A stretch of DNA of 41,363 nucleotides, taken from NCBI GenBank assembly GCA_014376935.1, contig JACMQO010000182.1, positions 1 to 41,363 of the forward strand, read 5' to 3'. This stretch comes from Bdellovibrio sp. (GTDB lineage Bacteria > Bdellovibrionota > Bdellovibrionia > Bdellovibrionales > Bdellovibrionaceae). Below, piece after piece: positions 1 through 6,167 of this stretch (positions are counted from its first letter, which is position 1; the number at the start of each line of letters is the position of its first letter). The position numbers were made by a program, and so were the translations under genes. Below the pieces are notes generated by a model that did no database searches, was not told where the DNA came from, and saw only the letters and a program-made list of their open reading frames with translations.

Positions 1-569
1 CAGCCTGAATCTTTTCGTCAGTCATTTCGCCAAAAAAGAATTTTTTTGTCCCTGAATTTGTAAGATTAAAATATTGTAGCCATCCCGATGAGCCGCCAGC
101 ATTTTCTCAGAAAAAGACGGCGAGTAGTAAGAGTTAATACTTACTTCGCATCCTAAAATTATCGCCATTTCTTTTCGAAATTAATTTAGCTTCTCTGAAA
201 AATAATAAACGGCGTTTATTTTTATACCGATTTTATTGGTTAAAAAATAATCGTTCAATTTTTTATTAGAAAAACGTTTCGAGTTCAAGAAAGGATTTCC
301 GCGACTGACTTTGGGCACAAAAAGTTCGGACTCGTTAACCTTGCTTCCATTTTTATACAGCCAAATATTATTTTCGACAAAGTGGGTTTTTTTCATCATG
401 TGCTGAAAGTCAGAAAAAGAAAAGACCTGGTCGAAATAGTCTGCCGGGTGATGGTCATAAAGATCATCCCTTCGATTCTACCGGGCGTTTTGCATGACAC
501 GAGCCAAAATTCTGTTACTAATCACCACCCGGATTGCGTTGAGATTAGTGAGATTCGTTAAATTGATCG
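1..569 (-). pseudogene. Decayed gene of unknown family, runs off the left edge
   Basis: No single intact ORF is present, but one coding-like minus-strand reading can be followed across stops. From about 569 it reads ...VVISNRILARVMQNAR, then an in-frame TAG (about 477-479), then a 95-residue stretch containing DLYDHHPADYFDQVF and KTHFVENNIWLYKNGSK, then an in-frame TAA (181-183). The same frame continues with FRKEMAIILGCEVSINSYY. Near 107-113 the coding-like signal moves to another frame (GGSSGWLQYFNLTNSG) and leaves the window. Two stops plus a frameshift suggest decay. I do not recognise the family. An intact 72-residue ORF (399-181) lies inside it and could be annotated alone, but it has no convincing ribosome site. 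The whole reconstruction is inference. Confidence 0.35.
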
Positions 570-570
570 A
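551..570. repeat. Left copy of a 20-bp perfect direct repeat
   Basis: AGATTCGTTAAATTGATCGA occurs here and again at 5861-5880 in the same orientation. The match is exact over 20 bases and ends abruptly on both sides (G/C before, A/T after). The copies are 5310 bp apart and bracket most of the rearranged accessory block. They could be attachment-site-like repeats, the footprint of a recombination, or shared coding sequence from a duplicated gene. Confidence 0.6.
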
Positions 571-581
571 AGCACGCCAAA

Positions 582-835
582 ATGAAATCCAAGGAAATTA
601 AAAGACAATACCTTGATGATGTTCATGGCTTAATTTCAGGAGTTCAAAACAAATTGGGGCAAGCGGTTTTACCCACCCACTTGATTGAGGACCGAAAAGA
701 TTTTGAGATAGTAAATAAAAATCAGGTTCTAGAATTCCAATTTATCTTTATTATTATTCACAGCCCTATTATTCACAGCTGTATTTGAAAGTTGTCGAGG
801 TTTTAAAAACGTCATTCGAAAATATCTTAAGGTAA
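582..835 (+). pseudogene. Frameshifted remnant of a short unknown gene
   Basis: From ATG 582 the first 50 or so residues look coding (KRQYLDDVHGLISGVQ, AVLPTHLIEDRKDFEIV). After about 735 this frame becomes low complexity and stops at 786-788. Another frame then picks up a coherent C-terminus (SQLYLKVVEVLKTSFENILR) ending with TAA at 833-835. The simplest reading is one frameshift near 730-760 in a gene of about 85 codons. No family is recognised. It lies just after the left direct-repeat copy and just before the hairpin pair at 836-893, so its end may mark the edge of a mobile or rearranged segment. Confidence 0.35.
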
Positions 836-893
836 CTTTTAACTTACTTTGTTAAGTTAAAAGATACGCATTGATTCATCAATGCGTATCTTT
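836..893. terminator. Two overlapping perfect hairpins
   Basis: Hairpin A has 11-bp arms CTTTTAACTTA (836-846) and TAAGTTAAAAG (853-863). Hairpin B has 15-bp arms AAAGATACGCATTGA (860-874) and TCAATGCGTATCTTT (879-893) with loop TTCA. They share bases 860-863, so both cannot form in full at once. On the minus strand hairpin B is followed by TTTTAACTT and lies just past the stop of the 916-1980 gene, which fits a rho-independent terminator for it. The plus-strand T tract is weaker. Confidence 0.6.
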
Positions 894-915
894 AAATTTA
901 ATTAATTTAATACTA

Positions 916-1980
916 TCAGAATCTTCCAAACCATACAGTTTCAATATCCCAGTAGTTCCCATTTGAATCTGCATTTGCTATTGCGGCAACTGCAAGTCTC
1001 ACACAGTTATTTGTTACGATTCCGGATAAAGTAAACTCACCATTTTCCCCATAATGATCGTTTCCTTGGAAATATAATGCTCCTAAGCGATTGTCTCTGA
1101 TGGCACTACATTTTACATTGTCTGAACTAATCAAGTTGTTGCATTTTGCATTTCCATTTTCGATTGGCAATTTAATCTTTACTTCGCTTCCTTCGAAATA
1201 GAAATTAACGGCGCCATTATCCAATGGTAGAATGTCAATTTTGACGTAATCTGGGTGGTTATAGTTATCGTTGTGATAAACAACCATGCTTGCTTTTTCG
1301 CGGGCGGCCCATCCACCACAACCGGTTAATTTATTACAAGACCTAGTTCTTTGAAAAAAATTAGAACCGCCGATTTTTACAGATTCCGATGTTCCAGGGC
1401 TGAAATGTTTTAGCACTTCATTTTGCGTAATGCGCGGCCCCTGACAACTTAAAGGACTGAATGGATCATCTGTCGGAGTTGTCACAATCGGTTTAATAGC
1501 CAATTTTTTTATGATTTGATCTTCTAGGAAATATGAAATTTGATTTGAAACTCGATAGTCAGATGCTTCGGCCGTATTAACTTCCAATCCCGAAAGCCCT
1601 GCATATTCATGATGAACCAAAACATACTGGTCAGATTCAGACGTATTCATAAATCGATTGATATTGCAATTGATCAGCACGGATCCATTCGCACCCCAAA
1701 AATTCGTACACGTTTTTTCAGCCACGCCTACAAATAGTTTTTCATCCGTACAACTTATAACGGCCGTTTCCATTCTTGAAAGCATGGAACGATTGTAAGT
1801 TCCAAAATCCACTCCGGGTGGAAGATTCAAACTTGTAGCCCCACCTTTTAAAATCCATGACTGGATATCATTTCTAATAGAAGTAATTCGGTTTTCACAA
1901 ATATCTCCGCCATTACCCACCCCATTTGCAATTGCAAACAGCGGAAAAAACGCCACCACCGTTAAAATTCTTGTAAACAT
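916..1980 (-). CDS. Secreted GNGGD-type protein with an HHEY motif
   Basis: This 354-residue protein has a signal peptide (MFTRILTVVAFFPLFAIA) followed by NGVGNGGDICE. The N-terminal GNGGD block together with a later VHHEYAGLSGLE segment (about residues 131-142) followed by DYRVSNQISYFLE resembles a group of secreted proteins I associate with Bdellovibrio relatives. Their function is unknown. The HHE suggests possible metal binding, but there is no complete HExxH. The C-terminal half (after about 180) has several cysteines that could form disulfides. The ATG follows the upstream regulator stop directly (TAAATG), with its GGGAG ribosome site inside that gene, so translation is probably coupled. 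A strong hairpin at 860-893 lies downstream. Confidence 0.7.
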   Translation of the reverse strand: MFTRILTVVAFFPLFAIANGVGNGGDICENRITSIRNDIQSWILKGGATSLNLPPGVDFGTYNRSMLSRMETAVISCTDEKLFVGVAEKTCTNFWGANGSVLINCNINRFMNTSESDQYVLVHHEYAGLSGLEVNTAEASDYRVSNQISYFLEDQIIKKLAIKPIVTTPTDDPFSPLSCQGPRITQNEVLKHFSPGTSESVKIGGSNFFQRTRSCNKLTGCGGWAAREKASMVVYHNDNYNHPDYVKIDILPLDNGAVNFYFEGSEVKIKLPIENGNAKCNNLISSDNVKCSAIRDNRLGALYFQGNDHYGENGEFTLSGIVTNNCVRLAVAAIANADSNGNYWDIETVWFGRF

Positions 1981-2709
1981 TTAAGTCTCCCTTTTATTTT
2001 TTATATTTATTTTTGTAACTGGAAATAGCTGCACCGAAAAAGTGTAAACGTCTTCACATTTTCCTTGTCCAACCAATTCATAAAGATCTGCTTTAAATTT
2101 TCGTATTAATTTTTTTGCTGATGGAAGCTTCTTACTATTTAACGCCATCGTCATCGAAGTGAATTCTCGAAGCTCTACGTCAACCTCATCTAATTTTTCC
2201 GAGGCTAAAGTTAGATTTTGTTTGTGGTGACTACGAATGGCCGCACTTGGTATATCGTTTGTCGTGTGCAAGGGCTTTGTGGTCTGAGTATAGAATCCAT
2301 CCTTAATTCCGATCAGGCCAAGCTTGGATAATCTTTCAAATGCTTCTTTCGCGACGTAATAATCGATTCCAAGCATCTGCGCGATAAATTTTGGATCGGC
2401 TTTATTTTTTGAAGTTTTACTCATGCTAAGTATTGCGAAGTGGTGCCAGTCGCTAATAACTTTAAATTCGTCATCCGGTAAAGTGCTGAATTCAATTTTT
2501 GAATCCACTTTCGGTAGATCAAGTCTGTCAGAAACTGAATTAATAAATTTTCGACTAAGCGGTCTTTTTCCCGACAAGATCTGCGACATTTGGCCCGGAC
2601 TTGTTTTAAATAATTGAGCCATCGCGCGCACTGAAAACGCTCCGTTTTTGGCGCGTTTGATTTTAAAAAAATCATTTAATTGCTGGCGTACGAATTCTTC
2701 GGTTTGCAT
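1981..2709 (-). CDS. TIGR02147/DUF4423-type transcriptional regulator
   Basis: The 242-residue protein begins with an HTH region (about residues 25-65: RAMAQLFKTSPGQMSQILSG, then RPLSRKFINSVSDRL). It continues into the long C-terminal domain typical of TIGR02147 proteins (DDEFKVISDWHHFAILSM, then a second winged-helix-like part AQMLGIDYYVAKEAFERLSK). That family is abundant in Bdellovibrio and Fibrobacter. I chose ATG 2709 (MQTEEFVRQQ). The longer reading from 2769 adds a hydrophobic 20-residue leader and would run through a 28-bp palindrome. The gene is coupled to the secreted-protein gene downstream, so it may regulate that gene and itself; this is inference from position. Confidence 0.8.
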   Translation of the reverse strand: MQTEEFVRQQLNDFFKIKRAKNGAFSVRAMAQLFKTSPGQMSQILSGKRPLSRKFINSVSDRLDLPKVDSKIEFSTLPDDEFKVISDWHHFAILSMSKTSKNKADPKFIAQMLGIDYYVAKEAFERLSKLGLIGIKDGFYTQTTKPLHTTNDIPSAAIRSHHKQNLTLASEKLDEVDVELREFTSMTMALNSKKLPSAKKLIRKFKADLYELVGQGKCEDVYTFSVQLFPVTKINIKNKRET

Positions 2710-2746
2710 ACTGAGGTTATGCAAAATGAAAAAGATTAACGCAAGG

Positions 2747-2774
2747 AAAATTTGAAACAAGTGTTTCAAATTTT
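2747..2774. promoter_or_regulatory. 28-bp perfect dyad, candidate operator or terminator
   Basis: Arms AAAATTTGAAAC (2747-2758) and GTTTCAAATTTT (2763-2774) are perfectly complementary around AAGT. The site is 38-65 bp upstream of the chosen regulator start (2709) and directly after the stop of the 2779-3318 gene. It could be the autoregulatory operator of the TIGR02147 protein or a weak AT-rich terminator of the upstream gene. Confidence 0.5.
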
Positions 2775-2778
2775 GAAA

Positions 2779-3318
2779 TCAATCCATCAAAGAGTTTAGT
2801 GTCTTTTCGATTTCAGGTCCAACACGTTTGCATAGCCGCTCTAGCTGCTTAACAAGCTGGTTTTCAAACTGACTGGAACAGGCATCTAGAATTGTGGTAA
2901 ATGACTGAGTACCATACTTTCCTGCTCGAAAACTATCCCCATCCCAGGCAGAAACTTGTTTATAAATTGAATCCACCAAAGGCTTTGCGAATTTTTTACG
3001 TTCAATTAATTTTCCGGGAATTTGATCGTAGTGAAACGTATGAAGAGTAAGATACGCCTTCTTCTGCTTTTTAGGATTTAAATCTAAGAAGGATTCGAAA
3101 TGAATTCCTAGCCGGTCTTCGTTATACCAGTTGCACTTATAAACATGTAAAGTAACGCCGTCAGGTTTTGTCTTTGGAAAAGAATGATGTGATACAATCC
3201 ATTCCTCTTTTGAAAACCAAGGCTTGGCCTTCAATATGGCTGCGACCTTGTCGAATCTTTTTTCTAAAATTTTAGTTTCTATTTGGTTGTTTACACCTGA
3301 AAACTTAATTTTTCCCAT
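2779..3318 (-). CDS. Hypothetical protein
   Basis: The ORF gives 179 residues from ATG 3318 (MGKIKFSGVNNQ). A GTG six codons earlier (3336) is an alternative; neither has a clear ribosome site. The protein is soluble and charged, without a signal peptide or membrane segment. It contains KPWFSKEEWIVSHHSFPK and a Trp/Tyr-rich middle (YKCNWYNEDRLGIHFESFL), followed by a helical C-terminus (QLVKQLERLCKRVG). I do not recognise a family. Its 5' end sits about 40 bp from the broken infC fragment on the other strand, so its native promoter may have been lost or replaced by a rearrangement there. It precedes the TIGR02147 gene on the same strand. Confidence 0.5.
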   Translation of the reverse strand: MGKIKFSGVNNQIETKILEKRFDKVAAILKAKPWFSKEEWIVSHHSFPKTKPDGVTLHVYKCNWYNEDRLGIHFESFLDLNPKKQKKAYLTLHTFHYDQIPGKLIERKKFAKPLVDSIYKQVSAWDGDSFRAGKYGTQSFTTILDACSSQFENQLVKQLERLCKRVGPEIEKTLNSLMD

Positions 3319-3378
3319 TTTCCATAGCGTCACCACACTTGATTCTCATTCAGGCTTCCGCCGAAGCGCTGGATAAGG

Positions 3379-3651
3379 GTGACTGCTCCTGGAGATAAAG
3401 TGAAAATCAACTTACGTTTCATGGGACGCGAAATGGCCCACCAAGAAGCGGGTGTTGCGGTTATTAAAAAAGCCATCGACTTCGTCAAAGATTTAGCATT
3501 AGTTGAATCTCCGCTGAAAACGGAAGGTAAAAACTTATTCACACTTTTAGCACCAGATCCAGCTAAGGTGAAAGAGTACATCAAGATTCACCCAACGAAA
3601 AAAGATGAAGTGCTTGAGCCAATGAAGGAAGACGAACCGGATGAAGAATAA
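3379..3651 (+). pseudogene. infC: 3' fragment of translation initiation factor IF-3 gene
   Basis: The 90 codons match the last part of the IF-3 C-terminal domain: GDKVKINLRFMGREMAHQE corresponds to the conserved GDKVKVTIRFRGREM strand and helix start, and VESPLKTEGKNLFTLLAP to the terminal strands. The whole N-terminal domain, the linker and the first strand and helix of the C-terminal domain (the EIKxRP part) are absent. The frame upstream hits a stop at 3340-3342 without IF-3-like sequence, so the break lies near 3379. IF-3 is essential, so an intact copy should exist elsewhere. An acidic tail (EPMKEDEPDEE) follows the domain. I read this as a truncated duplicate left by a rearrangement. 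Confidence 0.8.
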
Positions 3652-3669
3652 AAAAGCTTTTCATATTTA

Positions 3670-4122
3670 GTGAAAGGATTATTTTTATCCATGAAAGTAG
3701 GAACACTACTGTCATGTCAGCCGTACACGATTACCCCGGGTGCAGAAAAAGTTCGAATTTTTGAAGCTGAACCTAAGGGCTGTTTGTTCATGGGCGAAGT
3801 TTCTGAAACTCAAGATAACGATGATGTCTTTTATACTGGGGCCGACATCGACATGAGTTTAAAAACGGGCATCGAATTACGTAATAAAGCATTTAAGCAT
3901 AACGCAAATGTTTTAGTTTTTACTCCTAGAAGTACGGCCAATTTAGCTAAGGCGATGCCCGCTACTGCAGAAAAGAAAGATAAATCTTCAGATGGAAAAG
4001 CTGATCCTAAATCAGACGTTGTGCCAGAGCCGCAAAAGTCAGCTTTAGAATTAGCAAAGCCTGCGCACACAGTTTTCTTGGGAACAGTTTTTCGCTGCCC
4101 GCCATTAATATTTAATCAGTAG
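3670..4122 (+). CDS. DUF4156-like lipoprotein
   Basis: From GTG 3670 the 150-residue product begins MKGLFLSMKVGTLLSC, a short lipoprotein signal with lipobox LLSC and a lipidated Cys at 16. Starting at ATG 3691 would leave too short a signal. The mature part carries the DUF4156 pattern: GCLFMGEVSETQDNDDVF, then TGIELRNKAFKHNANVLVF. A charged Lys/Asp/Pro-rich stretch follows (about 100-125), then TVFLGTVFRCP. Family members are small outer-membrane lipoproteins of unknown role. The gene lies 18 bp after the infC fragment on the same strand, so both may have been carried here on one piece of DNA. Confidence 0.7.
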   Translation: MKGLFLSMKVGTLLSCQPYTITPGAEKVRIFEAEPKGCLFMGEVSETQDNDDVFYTGADIDMSLKTGIELRNKAFKHNANVLVFTPRSTANLAKAMPATAEKKDKSSDGKADPKSDVVPEPQKSALELAKPAHTVFLGTVFRCPPLIFNQ

Positions 4123-4156
4123 TAAAATATCGGCCATTGTTTTTCTTTGGCCAATT

Positions 4157-4495
4157 CTAAAAACCGTACGGTGCCGGACACTTGCCGGGGCCGATATCGG
4201 GTATTCGCTTGGATCCAACTGGAACTTTTGTTTTTGTACAAGTAGGCTCTGGGTATGTGTAGTAGCCCCAGCTATAAAAGGCAGATCCCCCCGCGGCAGG
4301 AATAGAATTACAATAGTTAGTATCGGGAGGACATTTTGCTCCGGCCGTAAGACCACCAAATTTTCCACCGGAACTAAATAAACTAACTGAATAAATAGCC
4401 GTCGATGCTAATGCAATTTGGCCCGATGCTTTTAACATGTTAACTAAAAAATTTCTGCGGTTAGAATTGGAAATCAGATTTTCGTCAGCGGTCAT
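4157..4495 (-). CDS. Small exported Cys-containing protein with Tat-like signal
   Basis: From ATG 4495 the 112 residues start MTADENLISNSNRRNFLVNM. The SNRRNFL motif followed by a weakly hydrophobic stretch (ASGQIALASTAIYSVSLF) looks like a twin-arginine export signal. The mature part has a CPPDTNYC pair and two further cysteines (PTCTKTK, GKCPAPYGF) in a Gly/Pro/Tyr-rich background. Tat export would suit a protein that folds or binds a cofactor before export, but no cofactor motif is recognised. Two more ATGs upstream (4516 and 4531) are possible and no start has a good ribosome site. It is convergent with the DUF4156 gene. Confidence 0.5.
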   Translation of the reverse strand: MTADENLISNSNRRNFLVNMLKASGQIALASTAIYSVSLFSSGGKFGGLTAGAKCPPDTNYCNSIPAAGGSAFYSWGYYTYPEPTCTKTKVPVGSKRIPDIGPGKCPAPYGF

Positions 4496-4539
4496 AGTCA
4501 AAGTATACATCTGTAAAAAACCGTAGGACAAGATTTAGT

Positions 4540-5724
4540 TTAATTACGTCTAGGCGTATAAAGACCGAATCGTTCCCGCCTAAAAACAATTTTTTCACTT
4601 ACAATAAAGACTTCTTTATCTGCGTAAAATAATTTCTGTTGCCCATCAAGATATGTTCGGATTTCTATTTGCATGCCCTCAAGACTAAGTTCAAATTTAT
4701 GTTCAATTATATATTTTACGCCACCCAGGCTAATCATCTTGCCAGAAAGTATTTTTCTAAATTCTTGTAAATAAAATAAACTATGAAGTTGTTGTATTTT
4801 TTGAAAACTTAAAACTTTCCAAGCTGGGGTTTGGTTCGCTGCGATAATGCCAAATCTTTTATTATGATTGGGAATAAAATGATTCCAAAGATACTCATTA
4901 GCACGGGGTATCCGCTTGATACCTTGTCGTCTGATTTCAGGGATAAGGCGATCTTGAAAAGTATTCCACATTCTTTCAACACGCCCTTTGCCTTGCGGTG
5001 ATGTTGCAAATATCATTCGGCAACCAAAACTATAAAGCGTTCTTTCTAAATCAGTAATATGATCTTTCCAACCACTAAACTTTCGTAAAATTCCAGTCTT
5101 TCCATGCGCTGCCGCTTGATCAACGTAAACCAACTCGGGAACCCCAAATTTTTCAAATATTCGCAACATCACAGTCATCACGGATATTCGATCTTCAGCT
5201 GGAAAAAATTCGGCATAAATACACTCTGAAGTTGCATCATCAATACAACCAATTAAGACAGGTTTTAAACCAATCCCAAACCAATCATGATCTGAACCAT
5301 CCATTTGTATCATCATGCCAACTCGTAACATTCTGTTTTGAAGTGGATGGGATTTTTTGCGTTTACGATGTTTTCTTTTAACGTGATCTACTTCATGTGC
5401 CCACAGTCTAAAGGTCTCACTCGGAACAGTCTGCCCATGATCAATTTTAATTTGCTCTAAAAAATGAGTCATATTAAAATCAAAATACTCAGTCTTATAA
5501 AGATTTAAAATGATCTGTTTTAATTCTAGTTTAGATATATTAGCGGGAACTTTTCCAAAATTACCGTGCTTAATCCCGACAATGCCTTTCGCTCGAACTT
5601 TTTCAATAATGCGAAGTGTTTGTCGGTAACTTTTATTCAGCCTCATGGCAGCTAATTTGGCAGGTATATCTCCGCGCAAAACTTGATAACAAACATCAAC
5701 CTGAAAACTTTCATAAAAACTCAT
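4540..5724 (-). mobile_element. IS1202/ISNCY-like DDE transposase
   Basis: This is an intact 394-residue transposase. It has an N-terminal HTH (about 15-60, AAMRLNKSYRQTLRIIEK) and a retroviral-integrase-type DDE core with D142 (QMDGSDH), D202 (YVDQAAAHGK) and E250 (GKGRVER). The TSPQGKGRVERMWNTFQDRL segment is typical of the ISNCY/IS1202 group. I chose ATG 5724 because AGAGGGGTG lies just upstream; a start at 5748 lacks this. I could not find terminal inverted repeats or a target-site duplication, so element ends are not assigned. It is the only complete transposase in the window. Confidence 0.8.
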
Positions 5725-5830
5725 TTTCACCCCTCTGAATTGACCCATGCTGCTAACCCCTTAGTAGTAATTTAAGGGGTAGCTTGGCAGGTCTATGATC
5801 TAGAAAAGTGCCATAGTCGCTTGGTAATAA

Positions 5831-5968
5831 CAGAAACCCGACGATCTCTCAAAATTTTTCAGATTCGTTAAATTGATCGATAAGGTAAAAACCTACACCA
5901 GCGAATACAAAGATTTTAAAAGTATCAAAAAAGCGAATTTTGAAGAGTTAGCAGCTCTAAAGATTTAA
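5831..5968 (+). pseudogene. C-terminal remnant of an unknown gene
   Basis: An open stretch without a start codon reads DDLSKFFRFVKLIDK and then TYTSEYKDFKSIKKANFEEL, ending at TAA 5966-5968. A stop at 5828-5830 closes the frame upstream. The composition is protein-like (amphipathic and Lys-rich), consistent with the tail of a gene cut off by a rearrangement. The right copy of the 20-bp repeat lies inside it and encodes the FVKLI part. The family is unknown. Confidence 0.35.
5861..5880. repeat. Right copy of the 20-bp direct repeat
   Basis: It is identical to 551-570 in the same orientation. This copy lies within an apparently continuous coding remnant (5831-5968), so it is probably the ancestral context. 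The left copy has no coherent coding sequence on its 5' side in that frame. Confidence 0.6.
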
Positions 5969-6167
5969 CTTCACGTTATTAAAACCACTGGATATTAAAA
6001 TAGTGACTGATCTAAAAGGCGCCTTTTTTATTTTAAGAAAGTGATTAACATATCTTGTCTTGAAACGTCTCATTAAAGACCTGTATAAAGGTCTAGGTTC
6101 AAGCTGATGTAAAAAACTTTAGATCTGGACCTTCAAAAATCAGTCAATTTTGCCGATAGGTTACCTA

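Larger units (their letters stand above)
5725..6167. other. Gene-poor stretch: hairpin, repeat, motif and gene remnant
   Basis: In order it holds a hairpin with arms ACCCCTTA (5756-5763) and TAAGGGGT (5773-5780) just upstream of the transposase; an AGGTCTA motif (5789-5795); the 45-codon remnant at 5831-5968 containing the right direct-repeat copy; an AAAAGGCGCCTTTT palindrome (6014-6027) before a T-rich run; and an AGACCT/AGGTCT dyad (6077-6094). No intact gene is visible. Confidence 0.5.

Noticed and set aside
2710-2769. N-terminal membrane leader on the TIGR02147 regulator
   Set aside because: The extra 20 hydrophobic residues run into the 28-bp palindrome and are not expected for this HTH family; ATG 2709 gives the normal start.
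3379-3651. A functional stand-alone IF-3 C-terminal domain
   Set aside because: The first strand and helix of the domain are missing, so it is unlikely to fold as IF-3C; a broken duplicate is simpler.
4500-5860. Terminal inverted repeats of the transposase element
   Set aside because: I compared both flanks by eye and found only the local ACCCCTTA/TAAGGGGT hairpin, no matching pair of ends, so no element boundaries are claimed.
6014-6027. AAAAGGCGCCTTTT as a terminator
   Set aside because: It is a palindrome without a loop, so a stable hairpin is doubtful, although Ts follow.
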